A stretch of 13,844 bases of DNA from Gammaproteobacteria bacterium (GCA_004357505.1 SMWC01000024.1:1-13844); one strand, 5' to 3'; positions 6,679-13,717 are shown, counted from the first letter of the stretch. Program-made: numbers and translations. The notes: generated from the letters alone by a model not told the origin.

Positions 6679-7110
6679 ATGTTGGGCAAAAAGAAACGGA
6701 ATCGGTCGGCAATCAGGAGCTTCATCGGTGCTGAGACTAGGATAGATGGTAATATCAAGTTCACCGGAGGATTCCACATCGACGGCTATGTGAAGGGAGA
6801 CGTCAACGGAATCAAGGACAACGAAGCCGTTCTCAGCATCAGCGAGCGCGGTTATGTGGAAGGATCGGTTGTCGTTCCACATCTTTTGTTAAACGGAGTC
6901 GTCCGGGGCGACGTTCGAGTGACCGAGTACGTGAAACTCGGGCCAGCTGCTAGAGTCATTGGCAATGTTCAGTATAAACTGATCGAGATGTCCATCGGGG
7001 CAGAGGTGAGCGGCACGCTCATTCAGGAAAACGAACGGCAGTTTGCCACGGCCCAGCCGAACAGGCCCGAGGTAGACACTGTAGCTGCAGTGAAAGCAGC
7101 AGGAGACTAG
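6679..7110 (+). CDS. Bactofilin (polymer-forming cytoskeletal protein)
   Basis: A 143-residue protein with a short basic leader (LGKKKRNRSA), then the bactofilin repeat core at about residues 14-120, in which hydrophobic and glycine positions alternate: SFIGAETRIDGNIKF, GFHIDGYVKGDV, LSISERGYVEGSV, LLLNGVVRGDV, VKLGPAARVIGNVQY, MSIGAEVSGTL. The core is followed by a low-complexity acidic and Ala-rich tail. Bactofilins form filaments at the inner face of the membrane by stacking right-handed beta-helices and often recruit cell-wall enzymes. The adjacent membrane coiled-coil protein is an obvious candidate anchor or partner. GAGG lies a few bases upstream of the ATG. The stop is five bases before erpA, so the two are probably co-transcribed. 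Confidence 0.92.
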   Translation: MLGKKKRNRSAIRSFIGAETRIDGNIKFTGGFHIDGYVKGDVNGIKDNEAVLSISERGYVEGSVVVPHLLLNGVVRGDVRVTEYVKLGPAARVIGNVQYKLIEMSIGAEVSGTLIQENERQFATAQPNRPEVDTVAAVKAAGD

Positions 7111-7115
7111 TTGTC

Positions 7116-7472
7116 ATGAGTGACCCTCAGAGCGCGCAGGATGCGCCGCCGTTAAACTTTACCGATGCCGCAGCGGATAAGGTAGGCGCATTGATCAAGC
7201 AGGAAGGCAATGCTGATCTCAAGTTGCGCGTGTATATCTCCGGTGGCGGTTGTTCCGGCTTCCAATACGGTTTTACCTTCGACGACGCGGTCCAGGATGG
7301 TGACACTAAGATTGAGAATCGCGGTGTAACGCTGCTGATCGATCCAATGAGTGTTCAGTATTTGATGGGAGCCGAGATCGATTACAAGGAAGATCTGTCC
7401 GGGGCTCAATTCATCATCCGCAATCCGAATGCATCGACCACCTGTGGCTGTGGATCTTCGTTCTCGGTTTGA
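7116..7472 (+). CDS. erpA: A-type iron-sulfur carrier ErpA
   Basis: A 118-residue A-type carrier that receives Fe-S clusters and passes them to apo-proteins, including isoprenoid-pathway enzymes in E. coli. The protein closely matches E. coli ErpA: LNFTDAAADKV, LKLRVYISGGGCSGFQYGFTF, DPMSVQYLMG, and the terminal TTCGCGSSFSV. The three cluster-ligand cysteines are C46, C110 and C112. GGAG lies about ten bases upstream of the ATG. Last gene of the plus-strand cluster; its stop faces the stop of ppk1 23 bases away. Confidence 0.96.
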   Translation: MSDPQSAQDAPPLNFTDAAADKVGALIKQEGNADLKLRVYISGGGCSGFQYGFTFDDAVQDGDTKIENRGVTLLIDPMSVQYLMGAEIDYKEDLSGAQFIIRNPNASTTCGCGSSFSV

Positions 7473-7483
7473 GCGGTACTCCC

Positions 7484-7506
7484 AGGTATCGAATATCAGG
7501 ATACCT
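7484..7506. terminator. Inverted repeat at the erpA/ppk1 convergent junction
   Basis: AGGTATC (7484-7490) and GATACCT (7500-7506) are perfect reverse complements around a nine-base loop. The right arm lies inside the last codons of ppk1 and the loop covers its stop codon. Its position between two converging genes suggests a bidirectional transcript end, but neither strand has a following T-run, so a Rho-independent terminator is not proven. Confidence 0.4.
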
Positions 7507-9571
7507 CAGCGTACTCCAGCAGTAGTGAGCGCTGACTAGATTGCCGATCTTCACCGGCTTTCGGTGAGAGCAATCGGTAACTCCCGTCGGATAATAACTC
7601 CCACGCATGCGTATTGTCGGCCAGATACGTATCCAGATTGTTGATGATTCGTAGCTTGATGTCGTCGTCGAGTATCGGGTACATGATTTCGACCCGGCTG
7701 AAGAAGTTTCGATCCATCCAGTCCGCACTGCTACAAAAGACTTCCACGTGACCGTCGTTATGAAAATAGCAACAACGATCGTGTTCGAGAAAGCGACCTA
7801 CAATGGAGCGCACGCGGATGTTATCCGAGATACCGGGGATCCCCGGACGCAGACAGCAAGTCCCGCGGACAATTAAGTCCACATGAACTCCCGATGCGGA
7901 TGCTTCATATAGTGCCCGAATCACTTCCGGTTCTACCAAGGCGTTAATTTTAGCAATGATGTGCCCGGTGCGGCCTGAAGACGCATATGCCGTTTCGCGG
8001 CGGATGAGCTTCAGCAGCTTCTCCTGCAGTGTGAATGGCGACTGGTAGAGAATCCTCAATGCGGCAGTGCTGGTCAGACTCGTGATCTGCATGAAGACTT
8101 CATGGACATCCTCGCCGAGAGCTTCGTTCGAGGACAGAAGCCCATAGTCCGTATAGAGGCGGGTAGTCTTGGGATGGTAGTTACCGGTACTCAGGTGCAC
8201 ATAGCGTATTAGTCGGCCGCGCTCCCGGCGCACGACCAGTAGCATTTTGCAATGGGTCTTGTAGCCGACAACGCCATAGACAACATGAGCTCCGGCCTCC
8301 TGGAGTTTGTTGGCGAGCTCAATATTGGCCGCTTCATCGAAACGAGCTCTGAGCTCGATCATCACCGTCACTTCCTTGCCGGCCTCGGCGGCTAAGACCA
8401 GGCTCTCGACCAACGGTGAGTCGGGCGTCGTACGATAGAGTGTCTGTTTGATCGCGACAACCGCGGGATCGGTTGCGGCTGCGTAAAGGAAATCCATCAC
8501 CGGACCGAAGGACTCGAACGGATGATGAAGCAGAATGTCGCCCTTCGATATCGCCGCAAATGGATCCGTCTTCGCGAGCTGCGTCGGAACACCCGGCGTG
8601 AACGGTGGATCTTTGAGGTCCGGCCGGTCCACGAGATCGTAGACGGCAAGGAGACGATTCAAGTTCACCGGGCCATCCACCTGATAGAGATCCTGACGGC
8701 TGAGGTTGAAATGCTCGAGCAGGAACTCGGTAAGATCGTCGGGACAGTCATGGGCGGTTTCGAGACGCACGGCTGCCCCGTAGCGGCTCTCGAAGAGCTC
8801 TCCCTCGAGCGCTCTCAACAAATCCCCGACTTCCTCGTTATCCACGTAGAGGTCGCTGTTGCGCGTCACGCGGAATTGGTAGCAACCGTGGATGGCCAGA
8901 CCGTAGAAAAGTTGTTGAACGAAGGAGTGAATAATTGAAGACAGGAACACGAAATCTGCAGCGCCGGTCTCAGCGAGTTCTTGCGGAAGTTGAATGAGTC
9001 GTGGCAACGAGCGCGGCGCCTGCACGATGGCTCGTTGTGCGGGCCGGCCGAATGCATCGCGTCCACGCAGACTGACAATGAAATTCAGACTTTTATTTAG
9101 GATCCGCGGAAACGGCCGGGTTGGGTCTAGCGTAGTTGGGCTGAGCACCGGTACGATCTCGGTGCGAAAATAGTTCTCCAGCCAGTTTCGCTGTTCAGCG
9201 TTCCACTGATCCCGGCGAACGAAGTGAATACCCTTGCTGCCCAGCGCCGGTATCAGCTCATCGTTGAGAACGCGGTATTGATCTACGACGAGTTCATGGG
9301 CCTGCCTCGCGATCGTCGTAAGGACTTCGGCCGGGGCGAGGTTGTCAGGGCCCGCCGGCGCGGAACTGACCTCTAGACGCTGCTTCATGCTGGACACTCG
9401 AATCTCGAAGAACTCGTCCAGGTTCGTGGAGGAGATACACAGGAATTTCAGCCGCTCGAACAACGGCACACTCTCATCCTTGGCCTGTTGTAGCACGCGA
9501 ACATTGAACGCGAGCTGCGATAGCTCACGATTGATGTAGTACTCCGGTAGTATCAGGTTCGCCATGTCCAT
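7496..9571 (-). CDS. ppk1: Polyphosphate kinase 1
   Basis: Reversibly transfers the terminal phosphate of ATP to inorganic polyphosphate. The 691 residues match E. coli PPK (688) in length and motifs: YINRELSQLAFN, LKFLCISSTNLDEFFEIRV, LDPTRPFPRILNKSLN, DILLHHPFESF, AIKQTLYRT, ELRARFDEAANI, the first catalytic segment GYKTHCKMLL with H440 (HCK in place of the commoner HAK), VHLSTGNYHPKTTRLYTDYGLL, and the second segment GRFLEHDRC (H597) with FCSSADWMDRN. The ATG at 9571 is used; a second ATG at 9565 is equally possible and neither has a clear ribosome site. It lies 23 bases after anmK and is probably co-transcribed with it. From memory, ppk is not between erpA and anmK in Pseudomonas, so it may be a lineage-specific insertion into a conserved block. 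Confidence 0.95.
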   Translation of the reverse strand: MDMANLILPEYYINRELSQLAFNVRVLQQAKDESVPLFERLKFLCISSTNLDEFFEIRVSSMKQRLEVSSAPAGPDNLAPAEVLTTIARQAHELVVDQYRVLNDELIPALGSKGIHFVRRDQWNAEQRNWLENYFRTEIVPVLSPTTLDPTRPFPRILNKSLNFIVSLRGRDAFGRPAQRAIVQAPRSLPRLIQLPQELAETGAADFVFLSSIIHSFVQQLFYGLAIHGCYQFRVTRNSDLYVDNEEVGDLLRALEGELFESRYGAAVRLETAHDCPDDLTEFLLEHFNLSRQDLYQVDGPVNLNRLLAVYDLVDRPDLKDPPFTPGVPTQLAKTDPFAAISKGDILLHHPFESFGPVMDFLYAAATDPAVVAIKQTLYRTTPDSPLVESLVLAAEAGKEVTVMIELRARFDEAANIELANKLQEAGAHVVYGVVGYKTHCKMLLVVRRERGRLIRYVHLSTGNYHPKTTRLYTDYGLLSSNEALGEDVHEVFMQITSLTSTAALRILYQSPFTLQEKLLKLIRRETAYASSGRTGHIIAKINALVEPEVIRALYEASASGVHVDLIVRGTCCLRPGIPGISDNIRVRSIVGRFLEHDRCCYFHNDGHVEVFCSSADWMDRNFFSRVEIMYPILDDDIKLRIINNLDTYLADNTHAWELLSDGSYRLLSPKAGEDRQSSQRSLLLEYAEVS

Positions 9572-9594
9572 AAGCTTTGATCGCGTCGTTCGCC

Positions 9595-10713
9595 TTACCT
9601 CCGGCCGGTGATCGAGTATAAGCTGCCGAGTATGATGGCTTGGCGGGCGCCCGTTACGCTAGGGGAGTTTCCTGTCTCGAGTTCGATCCGCCGCCAGGCG
9701 AGCCACGCGAACGCGATGGCTTCCACCCACTCTGGGCCGATTCCGTGGGCCGCGCTAGACTCGACGACACAACCGGCAAGATGTTTTCCAATGCGCTCTA
9801 CCAAAAACGCGTTAAACGTCCCGCCGCCACAGAGTATGACCCGCTGACAGTTAGGCGCCGACGCTCGAATTGCATCGCTAACGGTCTCCGCCGTCAACTC
9901 GGTTAGGGTCCTCAAGACATCCTTCTCGGCGACGCTCTGCTCGATTTCTGCAAGCTTTGCCTCGACCCAGGCCATGTTGAAATGTTCAAGGCCAGTAGAT
10001 TTTGGCGGCTGACGTAGAAAATATGGATCCGTTCGGAGTTGCGTCAATAGGCCGGGATTGACACTGCCTTGCCGCGCGCGCCGACCCTCCTGGTCATATC
10101 GTTCTCCCCAGCATTGTCTAGACCAGCTATCCATGAGCGTGTTGGCGGGGCCGGTATCGAATCCCGTCAGCGACTGCTGCGGATCCAATACGGTGATATT
10201 TGCAACCCCGCCGAGGTTGACGACGACCCGGACCTCGTCGGAATCAGCAAAGCGCCACTGATGGAAGGTTGGTGTTAACGGCGCGCCTTGGCCGCCATGC
10301 GCCATATCCGTTCGACGGAAGTCAGCCACGGTATCGATTCCTGTGGCAGCCGCGATGACGTTCGGGTCACCGAGCTGCATCGAGAATGGGTGCGGCGGTG
10401 CGGGTTGGTGATAGATCGTATGACCGGCGTGGCCGATTGCCTTGATGTCAGCGAGCTCGTAGTCGGACTTTGCGACGAGTTGCCGTACACACTCGGCGAA
10501 GAAGTAGCCCAGAGCAACGTCGAGGGTTCCCAGCTCGTCCAGAGATGCCGTGGCCGTTCGGATAAGCGCTCTTAGGCGTGCCTCGAGCTGTTCCGGAAAC
10601 GACGTAGTGCTCGCAGCCTGCACGACACAATCGGTCCCATCAAATTCGACGAGGACAACGTCTGCCCCGTCGAGGCTAGTGCCCGACATTAGTCCGATAA
10701 AGAGCCCGCTCAT
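9595..10713 (-). CDS. anmK: Anhydro-N-acetylmuramic acid kinase
   Basis: Hydrolyses and phosphorylates 1,6-anhydro-N-acetylmuramic acid, released during cell-wall turnover, to MurNAc 6-phosphate. The 372 residues contain the ASKHA nucleotide-binding motif GLMSGTSLDG (7-16), QLGDPNVIA, DFRRTDMAHGGQGAPLTP (131-148), VNLGGVANITV, GFDTGPANTLMDSW with the expected catalytic D186, PKSTGLEHFN, CGGGTFN and AFAWLAW. At residues 94-99 the protein reads GHAGHT where relatives have G(S/C)HGQT, so the conserved His and Gln positions are Ala and His. The ATG at 10713 starts the first motif within a few residues, as in homologues. It sits between mepM-like and ppk1 on the same strand, a sensible link between wall cutting and muropeptide recycling. 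Confidence 0.94.
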   Translation of the reverse strand: MSGLFIGLMSGTSLDGADVVLVEFDGTDCVVQAASTTSFPEQLEARLRALIRTATASLDELGTLDVALGYFFAECVRQLVAKSDYELADIKAIGHAGHTIYHQPAPPHPFSMQLGDPNVIAAATGIDTVADFRRTDMAHGGQGAPLTPTFHQWRFADSDEVRVVVNLGGVANITVLDPQQSLTGFDTGPANTLMDSWSRQCWGERYDQEGRRARQGSVNPGLLTQLRTDPYFLRQPPKSTGLEHFNMAWVEAKLAEIEQSVAEKDVLRTLTELTAETVSDAIRASAPNCQRVILCGGGTFNAFLVERIGKHLAGCVVESSAAHGIGPEWVEAIAFAWLAWRRIELETGNSPSVTGARQAIILGSLYSITGRR

Positions 10714-10745
10714 GACCTTAAGCTTACCCTAGCCATCGATGTTGT

Positions 10746-10772
10746 AGCTGCCTCGGCGAGGCTTCGGCAGCT
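10746..10772. repeat. Inverted repeat between mepM-like gene and anmK
   Basis: AGCTGCC (10746-10752) pairs with GGCAGCT (10766-10772), and an alternative inner hairpin GCCTC-GGC-GAGGC (10750-10762) competes with it. On the minus strand it lies after the mepM-like stop and before the anmK start. No T-run follows, so it may be an attenuating or mRNA-processing hairpin rather than a terminator. Confidence 0.4.
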
Positions 10773-10781
10773 GGGCGTTAC

Positions 10782-12164
10782 TTAATTGGAAGCGGTGCTG
10801 AAGCGGATGCGTTGATACAGGTCTAGTTGACGCCAGAGCGGGGCGGCTGCAGTCAAGAAGTCCTCCCAGTGTTCGGCCGGGATCGGGTCAGCCGGGGGCA
10901 GCGTCACCGTGCGGGGGTTGCGGTGGACGCCATTTAGGCGGTATTCGTAATGTAGGTGGGGTCCCGTCGCGAGACCGGATTGGCCGACGAAGCCTAATGT
11001 CTGGCCCTGTTTAATTCTGCTGCCGATTCTGAAGCTGGCAAAGCGCGACAGGTGCCCATACAGCGTGGTGATGTTGCCGCCGTGTTGCAGAATGATCGTA
11101 TTGCCATAACCGTTCCGGATGCCACGAAACGTTACCTTGCCGTCCCCGGCGGCGATTACGGAGGTGCCCGTGGGGGCAGCGTAATCGACTCCACGGTGTG
11201 CCCGAATCGTGTTCAGAATCGGGTGACGGCGATTGAGATTGAAGCTGGAGCTGACACGGGCAAAGTCTACTGGCGCACGAATGAAGGCCTTGCGGACGCT
11301 CCGCCCGTCCGGCGTGAAATAATCTGAATCGCCGCCACTAAAGACATAGCGTACTGCCCGGTACGGTGTGCCCTGGTTAATAAACTCGGCAGCCACGATC
11401 TCACCGTCCCGGAGTTTCACGCCGTCGCGCCAAAGTTCTTCGTAGATGACCGTGAAATCATCACCGACACGCACGTCCTGGATAAAATCAATGTCCCATT
11501 GAAAAATACCCGCCATATTCATTGTGACGGCGTCCGTGATACCCGCGGCGGTTCCGGCTTCAAACAGCGAACTCTGGATTACTCCGTGACGACTCACCGA
11601 GCGGATGTCGACCTCGCGCGTCAGAATATCGGCATAAAATCCCGTCGTATTCCGATCGACCTGCAACACGCTTACGTCATCAAGCTGTTTCGCCAGCGAT
11701 AGCACTCGACCGGCTTGATGTGAGATCTCTATGGTATCGCCCGGTCGCAGTAGTCTGAGATGTTCGCGCGCGTCGCCGAGTCCCGTCATCGCGGCGAGAT
11801 CAGCAAGGCTCAGGCCATTACGGCGGAATAGTAACTCCAGGGTATCGCCTGGTTGCACGCTGAGGCTTAGCATTGTCTCTGCCGACTGCTCGAGCGCTTG
11901 TCCGGCCGCCGTCTGTGATTGTTTGGCCGAAGCTGGCGCTTCGGGTAACGCCAACGGTCGTTCTACTCTGGTGCCCTGAACGATAGAGGACGTCGCTGGC
12001 GCCACCATAGACTCATTGGTGCCGCTGGTGAGAAAAAGCGACACCGTGACGACAGGGAGCAGCAATCCCATGATAAACCACGACCAATGACGCCTCTGTA
12101 TCGTTCGAGGGTCAATCGAGGTGTTCTTATAATCGTGACGGACGCCACCAGAGTAAGACTTCAC
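10782..12164 (-). CDS. mepM: M23 peptidoglycan DD-metallopeptidase, MepM-like
   Basis: A 460-residue zinc endopeptidase that by homology cuts peptide cross-links in peptidoglycan. Order of parts: cytoplasmic N-terminus, transmembrane helix at about 29-46, Ala/Ser-rich linker, LysM/OapA-like domain near 98-150 (LSVQPGDTLELLFRRNGLS ... LRLLRPGDTI), a middle domain at about 170-300 as in MepM/Csd3 relatives (FQWDIDFIQDVRVGDDF, DYFTPDGRSVRKAFIRAPV), and the M23 catalytic domain at about 300-425. The active-site set is complete: H323 and D327 (HRGVD), H371 (YGHLS), H403 and H405 (GPHLHYE). Order and length closely follow E. coli MepM (440 residues). The start is GTG at 12164, with TAGGT upstream and a good promoter. 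First gene of the mepM-anmK-ppk1 cluster and divergent from tyrS. Confidence 0.92.
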   Translation of the reverse strand: MKSYSGGVRHDYKNTSIDPRTIQRRHWSWFIMGLLLPVVTVSLFLTSGTNESMVAPATSSIVQGTRVERPLALPEAPASAKQSQTAAGQALEQSAETMLSLSVQPGDTLELLFRRNGLSLADLAAMTGLGDAREHLRLLRPGDTIEISHQAGRVLSLAKQLDDVSVLQVDRNTTGFYADILTREVDIRSVSRHGVIQSSLFEAGTAAGITDAVTMNMAGIFQWDIDFIQDVRVGDDFTVIYEELWRDGVKLRDGEIVAAEFINQGTPYRAVRYVFSGGDSDYFTPDGRSVRKAFIRAPVDFARVSSSFNLNRRHPILNTIRAHRGVDYAAPTGTSVIAAGDGKVTFRGIRNGYGNTIILQHGGNITTLYGHLSRFASFRIGSRIKQGQTLGFVGQSGLATGPHLHYEYRLNGVHRNPRTVTLPPADPIPAEHWEDFLTAAAPLWRQLDLYQRIRFSTASN

Positions 12165-12191
12165 GGGGTACCTACATCATGACCCGAGCGT

Positions 12192-12220
12192 ACTGTAACG
12201 ACTCGGTATGGACCCGTCAA
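12192..12220 (-). promoter_or_regulatory. Sigma70-type promoter for the mepM-anmK-ppk1 cluster
   Basis: On the minus strand TTGACG (12220-12215), an exact 17-base spacer and TACAGT (12197-12192) form a good match to the housekeeping consensus. Transcription would start near 12185, about 20 bases before the GTG start. Confidence 0.6.
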
Positions 12221-12234
12221 AGCTATTCACGGGC

Positions 12235-12240
12235 TACAAT
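12235..12240 (+). promoter_or_regulatory. Candidate -10 element for tyrS
   Basis: TACAAT is one base from the -10 consensus. The hexamer 17 bases upstream does not resemble TTGACA, so the promoter is weak or activator-dependent. A start near 12247 would leave a very short leader. Confidence 0.3.
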
Positions 12241-12278
12241 GGTCCTCTCAAGATGCGATGAGCAGCCCCTCCTTGATC

Positions 12279-13493
12279 ATGGCAAGCACTAGCAAACAAC
12301 TAGAAGAGTTGCGTCGCGGCGTTGAAGAGATTCTCCGGGAAGATGAACTCGAACAGAGACTCGGTAGCGGGCGTCCGTTAAGAGTCAAAGCGGGGTTTGA
12401 TCCGACGGCGCCGGATCTTCATCTCGGTCATACGGTATTGCTGAATAAGATGCGTCAGTTTCAAGAGTTCGGTCACGAGATTATTTTCTTGATTGGCGAT
12501 TTCACCGGAATGATTGGTGACCCGTCCGGGAAGACCGCCACGAGGCCGACGCTCACGCCAGAGGAGGTCGGCGCCAATGCCAAGACCTACGAATCCCAGG
12601 TCTACAAGATCCTCGATCCTGACCGGACGCGACTGGAATTTAACTCACGCTGGATGAACAAGCTCAGTGCCGAAGATCTGATTAAGCTTGCCGCCAAGCA
12701 CACTGTGGCGCGGATGCTGGAAAGAGACGATTTTCACAAGCGTTATGAATCGGGCAAAGCGATCTCGATCCATGAATTCCTCTATCCACTAGTGCAGGGT
12801 TATGACTCTGTTGCGCTTGAAGCGGATGTAGAGCTGGGCGGGACCGATCAGAAATTCAATCTGTTGGTCGGCAGGCAGTTACAGCAAGCCTACGGTCAAC
12901 CACCTCAGGTGGTTCTCACGATGCCGCTGTTGGTCGGGTTGGACGGTGTCAACAAGATGTCGCAGTCACTGGGTAACAGTATCGGAATTACCGATCCTCC
13001 AGGCGAGATGTTCGGCAAGCTGATGTCGATATCCGACGACTTGATGTGGCGCTATTTCGAGCTGTTGAGCTTCAGGCCCCTCGACGAAATTCAGGGGTTC
13101 AAGCAGCAAGTCGCCGACGGGGAAAATCCACGCGACATCAAGTATCGGCTCGCTGAGGAAATGGTCACCCGGTTTCATGATAAGGGCGCCGCTGACAGGG
13201 CTCAGCGTGATTTTATCGCGCGACATCGCCATGGCCGGACCCCGGACGTCATGGATGAACGTGCCCTGAGCTCGGCCGAACCGGCGCTCGGCATTGCCTA
13301 TATCTTGCGAGACGTTGGGCTGACCTCGAGCACTTCTGAGGCTATCAGGATGATCAAGCAGGGCGCCGTTCGCATAGATAATGAGCGTGTGGACAATCCG
13401 AAAATGACCATCGAGGTCGATGGAACACCCAAGGTCTACCAGGTTGGCAAGCGCAAGTTCGCCCGAATTACACTGGCGCCCGCCAAAGATTAG
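12279..13493 (+). CDS. tyrS: Tyrosyl-tRNA synthetase
   Basis: Charges tRNA-Tyr with tyrosine using ATP. With the start at 12279 the protein has 404 residues. It shows the class I signature DLHLGHT (HLGH at 48-51), GDFTGMIGDPSGK, HEFLYPLVQGYDSVALEADVELGGTDQKFNLL in three adjoining blocks, a signature loop reading KMSQS (226-230) instead of KMSKS, PRDIKYRLAEE, and a C-terminal S4 RNA-binding domain at about 340-401 (SEAIRMIKQGAVRIDNERV ... GKRKFARITL). It resembles the Pseudomonas-type TyrS rather than E. coli TyrS, which has KFGKT. The frame is open to an ATG at 12258; the second ATG is preferred because its N-terminus (MASTSKQLEELRRGVEEIL) aligns with relatives, but neither has a clear ribosome site. 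The rRNA operon promoter begins 47 bases after its stop. Confidence 0.94.
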   Translation: MASTSKQLEELRRGVEEILREDELEQRLGSGRPLRVKAGFDPTAPDLHLGHTVLLNKMRQFQEFGHEIIFLIGDFTGMIGDPSGKTATRPTLTPEEVGANAKTYESQVYKILDPDRTRLEFNSRWMNKLSAEDLIKLAAKHTVARMLERDDFHKRYESGKAISIHEFLYPLVQGYDSVALEADVELGGTDQKFNLLVGRQLQQAYGQPPQVVLTMPLLVGLDGVNKMSQSLGNSIGITDPPGEMFGKLMSISDDLMWRYFELLSFRPLDEIQGFKQQVADGENPRDIKYRLAEEMVTRFHDKGAADRAQRDFIARHRHGRTPDVMDERALSSAEPALGIAYILRDVGLTSSTSEAIRMIKQGAVRIDNERVDNPKMTIEVDGTPKVYQVGKRKFARITLAPAKD

Positions 13494-13539
13494 CGGGCCA
13501 TGTGCCCCAGAGCTCCGAGTTCCCCGCGGCAACACTAAC

Positions 13540-13567
13540 TTGTGCCGGGGGCCGCATCCCGTATAAT
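13540..13567 (+). promoter_or_regulatory. rRNA operon promoter P1
   Basis: TTGTGC (13540-13545), a 16-base spacer and a perfect TATAAT (13562-13567) are followed by a GC-rich discriminator (GCTGCGCC). The 16-base spacing, the TTGT- -35 box and the discriminator resemble E. coli rrn P1, which is subject to ppGpp/DksA stringent control. The usual AT-rich UP element is not evident because the upstream bases are GC-rich and close to the end of tyrS. Confidence 0.8.
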
Positions 13568-13614
13568 GCTGCGCCTCCCCACCTGCAAAGCTATCTTTGG
13601 AACGGTCGATACTT

Positions 13615-13630
13615 AAGCCGTATACGGCTT
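13615..13630. repeat. Perfect 16-base palindrome in the rRNA leader
   Basis: AAGCCGTATACGGCTT is fully self-complementary. It could form a six-bp hairpin with a TATA loop or bind a dimeric protein. Its right end supplies the TTGG of the P2 -35 box. Confidence 0.6.
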
Positions 13631-13657
13631 GGAGCGATTCTGGATTCCGAGTATACT
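13629..13657 (+). promoter_or_regulatory. Candidate second rRNA promoter P2
   Basis: TTGGAG (13629-13634), a 17-base spacer and TATACT (13652-13657, five of six bases). A similar but weaker arrangement lies just upstream: TTGGAA (13597-13602), 18 bases, TATACG (13621-13626). Tandem promoters are typical of rRNA operons. Confidence 0.5.
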
Positions 13658-13666
13658 TACGGGTCT

Positions 13667-13687
13667 GCCTGGGCACTGGGGCCAGGC
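13667..13687 (+). promoter_or_regulatory. rrn boxB-like hairpin
   Basis: GCCTGG (13667-13672) and CCAGGC (13682-13687) form a stem with a nine-base loop directly before boxA, the position boxB holds in rRNA leaders. Confidence 0.65.
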
Positions 13688-13688
13688 C

Positions 13689-13702
13689 TGCTCTTTAACA
13701 AT
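13689..13702 (+). promoter_or_regulatory. rrn boxA antitermination site
   Basis: TGCTCTTTAACAAT matches the canonical rRNA boxA, bound as RNA by NusB/NusE to prevent early termination of the untranslated rRNA transcript. Confidence 0.9.
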
Positions 13703-13717
13703 TTGTCTCAAGCAACT

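Noticed and set aside
8837..8845. DnaA-box-like TTATCCACG
   Set aside because: A single near match inside ppk1 coding sequence, with no cluster of boxes or AT-rich unwinding region nearby.
8522..8938. 138-codon plus-strand open frame
   Set aside because: It lies wholly inside ppk1 on the opposite strand, has no recognisable domain and follows from the codon use of ppk1.
7496..9571. HCK instead of HAK at the PPK1 active-site His as a possible defect
   Set aside because: The catalytic His and Lys are both kept and the rest of the enzyme is intact, so it looks like a neutral change.
12966..13676. 236-codon minus-strand open frame
   Set aside because: It covers the end of tyrS and the rRNA leader on the wrong strand, with no family features.
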